Source: an uncultured Modestobacter sp.
GTDB lineage: Bacteria > Actinomycetota > Actinomycetes > Mycobacteriales > Geodermatophilaceae
Length of the DNA stretch: 64,000 bases
Assembly (NCBI RefSeq): GCF_947486615.1
Contig: NZ_CANKUD010000006.1
Span: forward strand, 62,001-126,000
Direction of reading: 5' to 3'
Positions 33,945 to 42,079 of this stretch are shown piece by piece (positions within the stretch are counted from its first letter, which is position 1; every line of letters begins with the position of its first letter). The notes below the pieces were generated by a model, which saw only the letters and a program-made list of their open reading frames with translations, did not search any database and was not told the DNA's origin. The position numbers and the translations under genes are program-made.

Positions 33945-34763
33945 TCAGCCGAGCTCGGAGGCCAGCGGCTCCAGCGCCGCGCGCGACCCCAGCCAGGTGT
34001 TGGCCCGCTGCAGGTCGTCGTCGAAGTCGACCTCCACGGCGGAGAACCGGGAGATGTCCAGCGGCCGGAACCGGACGCCGGCCTGCTGGATGGCCAGCTC
34101 CATGCCGCGCTCGAAGTAGTCGGTCGCCTCGCAGGCGGCCAGGTGCTCGATCAGCGCGGGCTTGTCGGCCCCGGAGACGTAGTTGATGCCCACGGCCTCG
34201 CCGAGCCCGCCGACCACGGTCTTGGACAGTGCGGCGATGAACCCGTCCTCGTCCAGGGTGTACTTGACCTCCTCGTCGGCCACCGTGGAGGTGTCCACGC
34301 AGACGAAGCTCTGGTCGGCCTGCACCAGCGGCGCGGCGTGGTCGAGCACCGCCGGGTCGAACACCACGTCGCCGTTGAGCCACAGCACGCCGCCGGGCTG
34401 CGACGTCCGCAGCGCCCGCAGCAGGCTCTGCGAGGTGTTGGTCACGGCGAAGTCGGGGTTGAACGCGAACAGCAGGTCCGGCTGGGCGCGCATGACCGCC
34501 TTCGCCCGGTAGCCCACCACCGCGGTGACCGGGGCGGCGTCGCCGAAGACGGCGCGGACGCCGTCCAGCTGCTGCTGCATGATGCTGCGGCCGTCCATCA
34601 GCGGGGTGAGCGGCTTGGGCAGCTTGCGGCCCAGGCGGGTGCCCATGCCGGCGGCCAGGACGACCACCTGGGGGGCGGTCGGGGCCACGGCGGGGCGGAG
34701 GGCGACCAGGGAGTGCGACCGCTGATCGCGGCCCCCGGTCAGGATCGGGTCAGCAGTGCGCAT
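33945..34763 (-). CDS. Sugar/alditol-phosphate nucleotidyltransferase-like protein
   Basis: A 272-residue NTP-transferase. The nucleotide-binding signature is VVVLAAGMGTRLGRKLPKPL (about residues 32-51); GVLWLNGDVVFD holds the metal-binding Asp. It lies directly after a CDP-glycerol glycerophosphotransferase-like gene, so it may make CTP-activated alditol phosphate or choline for wall or teichoic-acid-like polymer synthesis (inference). ATG 34763 is well spaced from GAGGAG; ATG 34769 overlaps the preceding stop (ATGA). Either way the pair is translationally coupled. Confidence 0.82.
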   Translation of the reverse strand: MRTADPILTGGRDQRSHSLVALRPAVAPTAPQVVVLAAGMGTRLGRKLPKPLTPLMDGRSIMQQQLDGVRAVFGDAAPVTAVVGYRAKAVMRAQPDLLFAFNPDFAVTNTSQSLLRALRTSQPGGVLWLNGDVVFDPAVLDHAAPLVQADQSFVCVDTSTVADEEVKYTLDEDGFIAALSKTVVGGLGEAVGINYVSGADKPALIEHLAACEATDYFERGMELAIQQAGVRFRPLDISRFSAVEVDFDDDLQRANTWLGSRAALEPLASELG

Positions 34764-34765
34764 GC

Positions 34766-35893
34766 TCATCTCCTCGGTTCGTCGTTCGTGGTCTCGGTGG
34801 TGGTGCCGGGCCGGGCAGGGGTGCCGGCCGGGGGGAAGAGCAGCTGGAGGACCCGCTCGGTGGCGCCGCCGTCCTCCAGCGAGCAGAACCTCTCCCGGAA
34901 ACGGTTGTACCGCTCCGGGGGTGCCCACGGCCGGCTGCCGAGCTCGGCGATCGCCGCGAGCACCTCCTCGCTGGTGGTCCACAGCGGCCCCGGGGCGATC
35001 TCGGCCAGGTCGAAGTAGAAGCCGCGCAGGTCGTCCCGGTAGTGCTCGAGGTCGTAGGTGAAGTGGACGATCGGCTTCCCGGTGACCGCGAAGTCGAACA
35101 TCGTCGAGGAGTAGTCGGTGACCAGGACGTCGGCGGCCAGGTAGAGCTCGCTGACGTCGGGGTACCGGGAGACGTCCAGCAGCGGCGCCGGGCCCTGGAC
35201 GTCCAGTCGGTCGGACACCATCGCGTGCAGCCGGACCAGCAGCACGTGGTCGGGGCCCAGGCCACGGGCCAGGTCGCCCAGGTCGACCGGGAAGACGTGC
35301 GAGGGGCCGTCGTCACCGAGCACCAGGTCGTCCCGCCAGGTGGGGGCGTAGAGCACCGCGCTCACGTGGTCGGCGATGCCCAGGGCGGCGCGCACCCGGG
35401 CCCGGCGGGCGTCCCGGTCCGGGGCGCTGAGCACGTCGTTGCGCGGGTAGCCGGTCTCGTGCACCGGCCCGGTGAACCCGAACGCGCTGCGCAGGTGCGG
35501 CGTGCTCGCCGCGTTGGGCGACAGCAGGTGGTCCCAGCGGGCGATGTCCCGCATGATCATCTCCAGCCGGCCCTCCGGCGCCCAGACCGCGTCCCGGTGC
35601 AGGCGCTTGAGCGGCGTCCCGTGCCAGGTCTGCAGGTAGGTCGTCGTCGGCTGCTTGTCCCACTCCCGGGAGAGCCCGTCGTTGGAGACGATCACGTCGG
35701 CGGACTCGAGCGCCGCGCGAGCGCCGGGCCCCCAGTGCTCCTCGGTCGCCACGCCGGCGGGGAAGTCGCCCCGCAGCTCGGGGCGGGCCAGCCAGACGGC
35801 GTCCATCTCGGTGCCGCGGGCGACGAGCGCCTCGTAGATCGCCCGTGGGTTGTCGGAGTACCGGCCGCCGAAGCTGCTGAAGACGGCCCTCAC
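34766..35893 (-). CDS. CDP-glycerol glycerophosphotransferase family protein
   Basis: A 375-residue protein of the TagB/TagF-like family that transfers alditol-phosphate units from CDP-alditols. Landmarks are SSFGGRYSDNPRAIYEAL at the start, TYLQTWHGTPLKRLHRD, AVLYAPTWRDD, and the C-terminal donor-site motif LVTDYSSTMFDFAVTGKPIV. The GTG at 35893 overlaps the stop of a 29-codon upstream ORF (GTGA) and begins exactly where family similarity starts; GTG 35944 is an alternative. It likely modifies the envelope together with the following nucleotidyltransferase. Confidence 0.87.
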   Translation of the reverse strand: MRAVFSSFGGRYSDNPRAIYEALVARGTEMDAVWLARPELRGDFPAGVATEEHWGPGARAALESADVIVSNDGLSREWDKQPTTTYLQTWHGTPLKRLHRDAVWAPEGRLEMIMRDIARWDHLLSPNAASTPHLRSAFGFTGPVHETGYPRNDVLSAPDRDARRARVRAALGIADHVSAVLYAPTWRDDLVLGDDGPSHVFPVDLGDLARGLGPDHVLLVRLHAMVSDRLDVQGPAPLLDVSRYPDVSELYLAADVLVTDYSSTMFDFAVTGKPIVHFTYDLEHYRDDLRGFYFDLAEIAPGPLWTTSEEVLAAIAELGSRPWAPPERYNRFRERFCSLEDGGATERVLQLLFPPAGTPARPGTTTETTNDEPRR

Positions 35894-35979
35894 CGGCGTC
35901 GGCCCGGCACGGAGGTGACCCGAGCCGCCCGGCGCGGGGTGCACCGCACGGCCTGCCGGCGTGCTGCGCGCTGTCTCAT
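35890..35979 (-). CDS. Small Arg-rich upstream ORF coupled to CDP-glycerol transferase
   Basis: A 29-codon frame from ATG 35979 (or GTG 35985) with a strong SD (CGGAGGAGGA). It ends in a TGA that overlaps the GTG start of the transferase gene as GTGA. Eleven of its 29 residues are Arg (MRQRAARRQAV and following, ending GRRR). The transferase start has no SD of its own, so this ORF probably delivers ribosomes by coupling, or is a regulatory leader peptide. It could also be the true N-terminus if a frameshift exists. Confidence 0.5.
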   Translation of the reverse strand: MRQRAARRQAVRCTPRRAARVTSVPGRRR

Positions 35980-35985
35980 GCTCAC

Positions 35986-36330
35986 TCCTCCTCCGTGTCC
36001 CGGCTCGACCCTCCCGGCTCGACCGCTGCGTGTGGCTCGGCGCCGGTCGCGCTCGGCGAGGGCGACCAGCGGGGTCGTGCGCCGGGTGCTCAGCCGCTCT
36101 GGTCGGGGCGTCGTCGCACCCGGCCGGCACCGGGTCGGGCCCCCGGTCGCGCTGCCGCCTGCCGAGCGGCGCTGCGGAGTCCGGTGGACCTCGACGACCC
36201 GGGGCGAGCGGGTCCTGCTCGTCCGGCCGGGGTCGTTCCAGGCCGGAGTCGCGTGCCCGGTTGCGGTCGAGCCAGTGCAGGCTACGGGCTGAACGGCCCC
36301 GGAGTCGAGCTGGGGGCCGTGGCCACGCGC
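35986..36330. other. Intergenic region between divergent transferase and leuS units
   Basis: About 345 bases. Open frames here have mixed third-position composition and no recognisable protein. It must hold the transferase-side promoter, which was not identified with confidence. The leuS promoter lies at its right end. Confidence 0.5.
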
Positions 36331-36336
36331 TAGGAT
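36331..36336 (+). promoter_or_regulatory. -10 box of the leuS leader transcript
   Basis: TAGGAT lies six bases before the GTG of the leader peptide, the same spacing as at other leaderless genes here. Confidence 0.6.
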
Positions 36337-36342
36337 CGCTCC

Positions 36343-36378
36343 GTGACCGGCGGACTCCTGCTTCCCCAGCCGTGCTGA
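36343..36378 (+). CDS. Leucine leader peptide upstream of leuS
   Basis: An 11-codon ORF encoding MTGGLLLPQPC with three consecutive Leu codons (CTC, CTG, CTT), starting at a GTG right after a -10 box, so translated as a leaderless mRNA. It is followed by a stable hairpin and an intrinsic terminator. This is the classical layout of ribosome-mediated attenuation: slow decoding of Leu codons when charged tRNA-Leu is scarce would alter downstream folding and allow leuS expression. Confidence 0.72.
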   Translation: MTGGLLLPQPC

Positions 36379-36404
36379 TCTGACCTGACCCAGACCAGCA
36401 CGGC
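36369..36404 (+). promoter_or_regulatory. Leader hairpin overlapping the leader-peptide stop codon
   Basis: GCCGTGCTG (36369-36377) pairs perfectly with CAGCACGGC (36396-36404), extended inward by TCTG (36379-36382) with CAGA (36391-36394) after one A-C mismatch. A ribosome at the end of the leader peptide would block it. Confidence 0.65.
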
Positions 36405-36430
36405 GACCCCTCCTGTGTGAGGGGTCTTTT
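36405..36430 (+). terminator. Intrinsic terminator (attenuator) before leuS
   Basis: GACCCCT (36405-36411) pairs with AGGGGTC (36420-36426), followed by TTTT (36427-36430). It is the only terminator in the window with a clear T-tract, and lies 33 bases before the leuS start. Confidence 0.8.
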
Positions 36431-36463
36431 CATGTCCGCCCCTCGTACCCGGGAGCACCGACC

Positions 36464-39361
36464 ATGAGCCAGACGGCCAGCCAGTCCATCGAGCCCCCCG
36501 CCGACGGGGTGCCGCCGCACCGTTACACCCCGGCGCTGGCGCAGGAGATCGAGCTCGCCTGGCAGGACCGCTGGGAGGCCGAGGGCACGTTCCACACGCC
36601 CAACCCGGTCGGCCGGCTGAGCGAGGGCTTCGACCGCGTCGCCGACCGGCCCAAGGCCTTCCTGATGGACATGTTCCCCTACCCCTCGGGCGCCGGCCTG
36701 CACGTCGGCCACCCGCTGGGCTACCTGGGCACCGACGTGACCAGCCGCTTCCTGCGGATGGACGGGCACAACGTGCTGCACCCGATGGGCTACGACGCCT
36801 TCGGGCTGCCCGCCGAGCAGTTCGCCGTGCAGACCGGGCAGCACCCGCGGGTCACCACCGAGGCCAACATCGCCGCGATCAGCGCCCAGCTGCGCCGGCT
36901 GGGCGTCGACCACGACACCCGCCGCACCTTCGCCACGATCGACCCGGGCTACTACAAGTGGACCCAGTGGATCTTCCGGCAGGTCTTCGAGTCCTGGTTC
37001 GACCCGGAGACCGACAAGGCCCGCCCGATCACCGAGCTGGTCACCGAGCTGGACGCCGGCACCCGCGAGCCCGCCCCGGGCACGCTGCCCGAGGGCCGCA
37101 GCTGGGCGCAGCTGACCGACGTCGAGCGCCGCCGCGTCGTGGACGCCCACCGGCTGGCCTACCTGCACGAGGCCCCGGTGAACTGGTGCCCCGGGCTGGG
37201 CACCGTGCTGTCCAACGAGGAGGTCACCGCCGACGGGCGCTCCGAGCGGGGCAACTTCCCGGTGTTCCGGCGTCCGCTGACCCAGTGGATGATGCGGATC
37301 ACCTCCTACGCCGAGCGGCTGCTGACCGACCTGGACCGGCTGGACTGGTCGGACTCGCTGAAGCAGATGCAGCGCAACTGGATCGGCCGCTCGACCGGCG
37401 CCCGGGTCCGCTTCGCGGTGGCCGAGGAGACCGTCGAGGTCTTCACCACCCGGCCGGACACGCTGTTCGGCGCCACCTACCTGGTGCTGGCGCCCGAGCA
37501 CCCGCTGGTCGGCACGCTGACCGCCGGGGCGTGGCCGGAGGGCACCGACCCGCGGTGGACCGCCGGGGCGGCCACCCCGGCCGAGGCGGTCGCGGCCTAC
37601 CAGCGGCAGGCCTCCCGCCGCTCCGAGCTGGACCGGCAGGCCGAGGGCCGGGAGAAGACCGGGGTGTGGCTGGGCGTCACCGCGCGCAACCCGCTGACCG
37701 GCGCCGACCTGCCGGTGTTCATCGCCGACTACGTGCTGACCGGCTACGGCACCGGCGCGATCATGGCGGTGCCCGGTGAGGACGCCCGCGACTGGGACTT
37801 CGCCAGTGAGTTCGGGCTGCCCGTCGTCCGCACCGTGCAGCCGCCGGCCGACTTCGACGGCGGCGCCTACACCGGCACCGGCCCGATGATCAACAGCTCG
37901 AACGAGCAGCTGTCCCTGGACGGGCTGGACAAGGTCGCCGCGATCGCGAAGGTCACCGAGTGGCTGGTCGCCACCGGCGCCGGTGAGGCGACCACCACCT
38001 ACAAGCTGCGGGACTGGCTGTTCAGCCGGCAGCGCTACTGGGGCGAGCCGTTCCCGGTCGTCTACGCCGTCGACGGCGAGGACGCCGGCCTGCCGGTCGC
38101 CGTCCCCGAGTCGATGCTGCCGGTGCTGCTGCCCGAGGTCGACGACTACTCGCCGAAGACCTTCGCCGACGACGACGCCGACTCCGCGCCCGAGCCGCCG
38201 CTGTCCCGGGCCACGGAGTGGACGACGGTCACCCTGGACCTGGGTGACGGGCCGCGGGAGTACCGCCGCGAGACGAACACGATGCCCAACTGGGCCGGCT
38301 CGTGCTGGTACTACCTGCGCTACCTGGACCCGGCCGACGACGAGCGCTTCGTCGACCCGGAGCTGGAGGCCTACTGGATGGGGCCGCGCGGGCCCGGCGA
38401 CGTCGGCGGCGTGGACCTGTACGTCGGCGGCGTCGAGCACGCCGTGCTGCACCTGCTGTACGCCCGGTTCTGGCACAAGGTGCTGTTCGACCTGGGCCAC
38501 GTGTCCAGCGAGGAGCCCTTCCGCCGGCTGGTCAACCAGGGCTACATCTCCGCCTTCGCCTACACCGACGCCCGGGGCTTCTACGTGCCCGCCGCCGAGG
38601 TGGTGGAGAAGGACGGCCAGTTCCTCTACCAGGGGGAGCCGGTCAACCGGGAGTACGGGAAGATCGGCAAGAGCCTGAAGAACATGGTCACCCCGGACGA
38701 GATGATCGGGCAGTACGGCGCGGACACGTTCCGGGTCTACGAGATGTCGACCGGGCCGTTGGACCAGTCCCGGCCGTGGGAGACCAAGGCCGTGGTGGGC
38801 TCGCAGCGGCTGCTGCAGCGGGTCTGGCGGGTCGTGGTCGACGAGGAGACCGGCGACGTGCGCGCCGCCGACGTCGCCCCGGACGACGACACCTCCCGTG
38901 CGCTGCACCGGGCGATCGAGGCCGTGCGCGACGGCATGACCACGCTGCGGTTCAACATCGCCATCGCCCGGATCACCGAGCTCACCAACCACCTGACCTC
39001 GACCTGCCCGCCGGGGACGCCGGTGCCGCGCTCGGTCGCCGAGTCCCTGGTGCTGCTGGTCGCACCGCTGGCCCCGCACCTGGCCGAGGAGCTGTGGGCG
39101 CGGCTGGGGCACGACGGCTCGGTGGCCTGGGCGTCGTTCCCGGTCGCCGACCCGCAGTGGCTGGTCGACGACACCGTGCAGGTCGCCGTGCAGGTCAACG
39201 GCAAGGTGCGTGCGCAGGTCGCGGTGCCGGCCGACGCGGACGCCGCAGCCCTGGAGGCGGCGGCCCGGGCGGACGAGAAGGTGGCCGCGCAGCTGGCGGG
39301 GAAGACCGTGCGCCGGGTGATCGCGGTCCCCGGCCGGCTGGTCAACTTCGTCGTCGCCTGA
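36464..39361 (+). CDS. leuS: Leucyl-tRNA synthetase
   Basis: A 965-residue class Ia synthetase charging tRNA-Leu. HIGH motif region [19 protein letters not shown] (about residues 71-89); CP1 editing domain ([20 protein letters not shown], about residues 328-347; later [15 protein letters not shown]); KMSKS-equivalent KIGKSLKN (about residue 731); and an anticodon-binding C-terminal domain. Length is normal for actinobacterial LeuRS. ATG 36464 follows GGGAGC. Expression is likely controlled by the leader peptide and terminator just upstream. Confidence 0.98.
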   Translation: MSQTASQSIEPPADGVPPHRYTPALAQEIELAWQDRWEAEGTFHTPNPVGRLSEGFDRVADRPKAFLMDMFPYPSGAGLHVGHPLGYLGTDVTSRFLRMDGHNVLHPMGYDAFGLPAEQFAVQTGQHPRVTTEANIAAISAQLRRLGVDHDTRRTFATIDPGYYKWTQWIFRQVFESWFDPETDKARPITELVTELDAGTREPAPGTLPEGRSWAQLTDVERRRVVDAHRLAYLHEAPVNWCPGLGTVLSNEEVTADGRSERGNFPVFRRPLTQWMMRITSYAERLLTDLDRLDWSDSLKQMQRNWIGRSTGARVRFAVAEETVEVFTTRPDTLFGATYLVLAPEHPLVGTLTAGAWPEGTDPRWTAGAATPAEAVAAYQRQASRRSELDRQAEGREKTGVWLGVTARNPLTGADLPVFIADYVLTGYGTGAIMAVPGEDARDWDFASEFGLPVVRTVQPPADFDGGAYTGTGPMINSSNEQLSLDGLDKVAAIAKVTEWLVATGAGEATTTYKLRDWLFSRQRYWGEPFPVVYAVDGEDAGLPVAVPESMLPVLLPEVDDYSPKTFADDDADSAPEPPLSRATEWTTVTLDLGDGPREYRRETNTMPNWAGSCWYYLRYLDPADDERFVDPELEAYWMGPRGPGDVGGVDLYVGGVEHAVLHLLYARFWHKVLFDLGHVSSEEPFRRLVNQGYISAFAYTDARGFYVPAAEVVEKDGQFLYQGEPVNREYGKIGKSLKNMVTPDEMIGQYGADTFRVYEMSTGPLDQSRPWETKAVVGSQRLLQRVWRVVVDEETGDVRAADVAPDDDTSRALHRAIEAVRDGMTTLRFNIAIARITELTNHLTSTCPPGTPVPRSVAESLVLLVAPLAPHLAEELWARLGHDGSVAWASFPVADPQWLVDDTVQVAVQVNGKVRAQVAVPADADAAALEAAARADEKVAAQLAGKTVRRVIAVPGRLVNFVVA

Positions 39362-39400
39362 CCCCACGATCGACCTCGTGGCTCCGGTCACCTGGTCCGC

Positions 39401-39440
39401 GACGGCCCTCCCGCACCGACGTCGGTGCGGGAGGGCCGTC
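39401..39440. terminator. Perfect 40-base palindrome after leuS
   Basis: The two 20-base halves (39401-39420 and 39421-39440) are exactly complementary. It lies 40 bases after leuS between convergent genes, so terminator use is likely. The 13-mer GGTGCGGGAGGGC inside it (39424-39436) recurs at 39444-39456. Confidence 0.7.
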
Positions 39441-39548
39441 TGCGGTGCGGGAGGGCGGCTGCCAGGCACGACCGGCTCTCCGCCGGTGATCGACGCCGGT
39501 GCAGGCGCAGTTCCGGCACGGGCCGTGCACCCGGGACCGGTGCGCCGC

Positions 39549-39962
39549 TCAGTCCCCGGCGGTGATGCGGATCAGGGCCCGGCGTTCGCGGCCGCGGTGG
39601 GTGACCAGCGCGGCGAGCCGGGAGGTGGCGTAGGTGATCCGCCACTGCCAGCCGTAACGCCGGGCGAGCGCCGCCAGCGCGGCGGGCCACTCGGCCGGAT
39701 CGAGCAGCTCGGCGACCGCCTCGACCGCCGGGCCCTCGGGCCTGCCGCGCCGGTCGCAGGGCCCGACCGTGACCCGGCTGGTGTGCCGCAGCCGCTTGAC
39801 CTTGCCGGAGTCAGCGCTGGTCCAGACCACCAGGGCGCCGGCCCCGTCCGGTCCCGGCGCGGGGTCTCCGACCGGCGCCGCCCAGACCGGCGTGGGCACC
39901 GCCGCCCCGGTGCGGCGGAACGTGGTGAGACGGACGTAGCGGCTGGTCGGGAGCGCGGTCAT
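39549..39962 (-). CDS. PPOX-class F420-dependent oxidoreductase
   Basis: A 137-residue split-barrel protein of the Rv1155/Rv2074-like class. The opening [20 protein letters not shown], central [20 protein letters not shown] and [10 protein letters not shown] are the usual cofactor-contact segments. It would bind F420 (or FMN) and reduce an unknown substrate. Its ATG overlaps the lipB stop by 4 bases (ATGA), so the two are translationally coupled. Confidence 0.9.
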   Translation of the reverse strand: MTALPTSRYVRLTTFRRTGAAVPTPVWAAPVGDPAPGPDGAGALVVWTSADSGKVKRLRHTSRVTVGPCDRRGRPEGPAVEAVAELLDPAEWPAALAALARRYGWQWRITYATSRLAALVTHRGRERRALIRITAGD

Positions 39963-40600
39963 GCCACCGGCGTGCCGGTGAGCACGCGGCGCATGACGGC
40001 CTCGACCGCGTCGATCACCTCGGCGACGGGGACGTCGCGGCCGAGCTCGGCGCTCAGGGACGTCGCCCCGGCGTCCGGGATGCCGCAGGGGACCATGTTG
40101 GTGAAGGCCGCCATGTCGGGATCGCAGTTGAGCGCGAAGCCGTGCATGGTCACCCCGCGGGCCACCCGCACGCCGATCGCAGCGATCTTGCGGTCCGGTC
40201 CGCGCTCGTCGGCCCGCACCCAGACGCCGCTGCGCCCGTCGACCTGCTCGGTCGCCAGGCCGAAGCTGCCGCAGACCTCCATCAGGGCCCGCTCCATCCG
40301 GCGGACGTGGGCCACCACGTCGACCGGGTCGGGCAGGGCGACGATCGGGTAGCCGACCAGCTGCCCCGGACCGTGCCAGGTGATCTTGCCGCCGCGGTCG
40401 ACGTCGATGACCGGGGTGCCGTCGAAGGGCCGCTCGTGCGGTTCGGTGCGCTTTCCGGCGGTGTAGACCGGCGGGTGCTCGAGCAGCAGCAGCGTGTCGG
40501 GGCCGGTGCCGGCGACGCGCTGCTCGTGCAGTTCACGTTGCCGCTGCCAGGCCTCCTCGTAGGGAACCAGACCCGCCCGGACGACCACCAGCTCGCTCAT
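39959..40600 (-). CDS. lipB: Octanoyl-[acyl-carrier-protein]-protein octanoyltransferase
   Basis: A 213-residue enzyme transferring octanoyl from ACP to lipoyl domains, the step before LipA. Conserved segments are [19 protein letters not shown], the catalytic Lys region [17 protein letters not shown], and the catalytic Cys in [20 protein letters not shown] box seven bases before the ATG marks it as leaderless. It is the first gene of a two-gene operon with the PPOX-class protein. Confidence 0.96.
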   Translation of the reverse strand: MSELVVVRAGLVPYEEAWQRQRELHEQRVAGTGPDTLLLLEHPPVYTAGKRTEPHERPFDGTPVIDVDRGGKITWHGPGQLVGYPIVALPDPVDVVAHVRRMERALMEVCGSFGLATEQVDGRSGVWVRADERGPDRKIAAIGVRVARGVTMHGFALNCDPDMAAFTNMVPCGIPDAGATSLSAELGRDVPVAEVIDAVEAVMRRVLTGTPVA

Positions 40601-40607
40601 GCCGGCG

Positions 40608-40613
40608 AGCCTA
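40608..40613 (-). promoter_or_regulatory. -10 box, leaderless promoter of lipB
   Basis: TAGGCT on the minus strand, seven bases before the ATG at 40600. Confidence 0.55.
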
Positions 40614-40724
40614 TGCCCGTCCGGCGCACAGCCGGGAGCGTGCCGGCGGGCCCGCTGCGGTGCGGTCGGCTGGTGGCCGACGCCCCGACGGCGGGGCCGG
40701 TCGGTACCGGAGGGGAGAGCGGCG

Positions 40725-41960
40725 TCAACGGGCCTGCAGGCCCAGGTGACGCAGCACGGCCCGGGCGGTGCGGGCACCACTGGCCATCGCGCCCTGGATC
40801 GACGGGGTGTCGCGGTGGTCCCCGCAGACGAACACCCCGTCGCCGAGGTCGACCGGACGGCGGTGGTGCAGCGGGGGAGTGGCCGCCGGCTGTGCCCCGG
40901 TGACCGTGACGCTGGTCAGGTGCTCCAGGTCGCCGGGGGAGACGTCGTGCAGACCGGCGACCTCGGCCCGGACGTCGGCCTCCCCGGTGGGGGCGAGCGT
41001 GGAGCTGGCGACCAGGGCGCGGCCGTCGGGGCTGTAGGCGGGCTGGGCGTCGGAGACCACCACGCTGTTGACCAGCTGACCACCCGGTTGCCCCAGCACG
41101 ATCAGCGGGTCGGGCCACGGCGACTCGGGCAGCACGTGCAGGTGCGTGGTCACCTGCCGCGGCGCCGACGCCTGCACGGCCGGGAGGAGGACCGCGGCGG
41201 TGTCGGGGTCGGTGGCCACGACGACCACCTGCGCCGTCGTCGTGCCGGAGTCGGTGCGCACCACCCCGCTCCCGACGCCGGTCACCCGCACGCCGAGGTG
41301 CCGCCGGTCGGTGGGGAGCCGGTCGGCGAGCTGCTGGCCGACCGCCTGCATGCCGGCAGCCGGCAGCCCGACCCGCCCCCGCACGAAGCTGCGCCAGACC
41401 AGGTCGAGGTACCGGCTGGACGTCTCCAGCCCGTCCTCCAGCAGGACGCCGGCGAGGAACGGCCGGAGGAAGACCTCGAGCGCGCGCTCCCCGACGCCGG
41501 CTGCCCGCAGCGCCTCGGCGGCGCTGCGTTCCCGGGCCCCCAGCAGCCGGGAGACCGGGGCGTAGCCCGCGCGGGCGGAGAAGGCGCCGAGCGCCGCCTC
41601 CCGCAGCGGACCACCCAGCGGGGCACGCAGCGTGTCGGGCAGGGTGCCGGGGTGCTGCCGGGGGTCGACCACCCGGTGGGCCCGGCCGTCGACCCGCAGC
41701 ACGGCACCGGTCCAGAACCAGCCCATGTCCAGGGCGGGGAGGTCGAGGTCGGCGACCCGCGGATAGCCGGTGTTGAGCACCTGGAAGCCACGGTCGACGA
41801 GGAACCCGTCGACCCGGGCCGTCGACAGGCGGCCACCGGGGTGCTCGCTCGCGTCGAGCAGGTGGACGTCACGGCCGGCGGCGGCCAGCCGGGTGGCCAC
41901 GCTGAGCCCGGCCAGGCCGGCGCCCACGACTACGACCTCGGCACGGGACGGCGGTGACAT
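40725..41960 (-). CDS. FAD-dependent oxidoreductase (amine oxidase/protoporphyrinogen oxidase-like)
   Basis: A 411-residue flavoprotein. The N-terminal dinucleotide-binding motif is [20 protein letters not shown] (residues 9-28), followed by [14 protein letters not shown], a GG doublet typical of this fold. The C-terminal FAD-binding motif is [20 protein letters not shown]. Similar to HemY/phytoene-desaturase relatives, but no tetrapyrrole or carotenoid genes are adjacent, so the substrate is not assigned. The start ATG 41960 has a TAGGTT box seven bases upstream. Confidence 0.87.
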   Translation of the reverse strand: MSPPSRAEVVVVGAGLAGLSVATRLAAAGRDVHLLDASEHPGGRLSTARVDGFLVDRGFQVLNTGYPRVADLDLPALDMGWFWTGAVLRVDGRAHRVVDPRQHPGTLPDTLRAPLGGPLREAALGAFSARAGYAPVSRLLGARERSAAEALRAAGVGERALEVFLRPFLAGVLLEDGLETSSRYLDLVWRSFVRGRVGLPAAGMQAVGQQLADRLPTDRRHLGVRVTGVGSGVVRTDSGTTTAQVVVVATDPDTAAVLLPAVQASAPRQVTTHLHVLPESPWPDPLIVLGQPGGQLVNSVVVSDAQPAYSPDGRALVASSTLAPTGEADVRAEVAGLHDVSPGDLEHLTSVTVTGAQPAATPPLHHRRPVDLGDGVFVCGDHRDTPSIQGAMASGARTARAVLRHLGLQAR

Positions 41961-41967
41961 GGAGCCG

Positions 41968-41973
41968 AACCTA
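41968..41973 (-). promoter_or_regulatory. -10 box, leaderless promoter of FAD oxidoreductase gene
   Basis: TAGGTT on the minus strand, seven bases before the ATG at 41960. Confidence 0.6.
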
Positions 41974-42067
41974 GGTGGTCGGGGAGCGGATCGCCGGGCC
42001 GACCGCCGGACCCGTGGACGGGGCACCGGCCTGTGGACGGCGCGCACGCGCGGACCGCTCGACGTCC

Positions 42068-42073
42068 TACCGT
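42068..42073 (+). promoter_or_regulatory. -10 box, leaderless promoter of kinase gene
   Basis: TACCGT lies exactly six bases before the ATG at 42080. Confidence 0.6.
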
Positions 42074-42079
42074 CCCGGC

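Noticed and set aside
36331-36463. T-box riboswitch upstream of leuS
   Set aside because: No TGG-containing T-box bulge and no room for the large Stem I. A short Leu-rich leader peptide explains the terminator better.
34766-39469. Very long open minus-strand frame running antisense through leuS
   Set aside because: Stop codons are rare in this GC-rich DNA. The antisense part has the mirror codon pattern of leuS, is Arg/Gly/Val-rich, and has no family similarity; only its 3' part (the CDP-glycerol transferase) is real.
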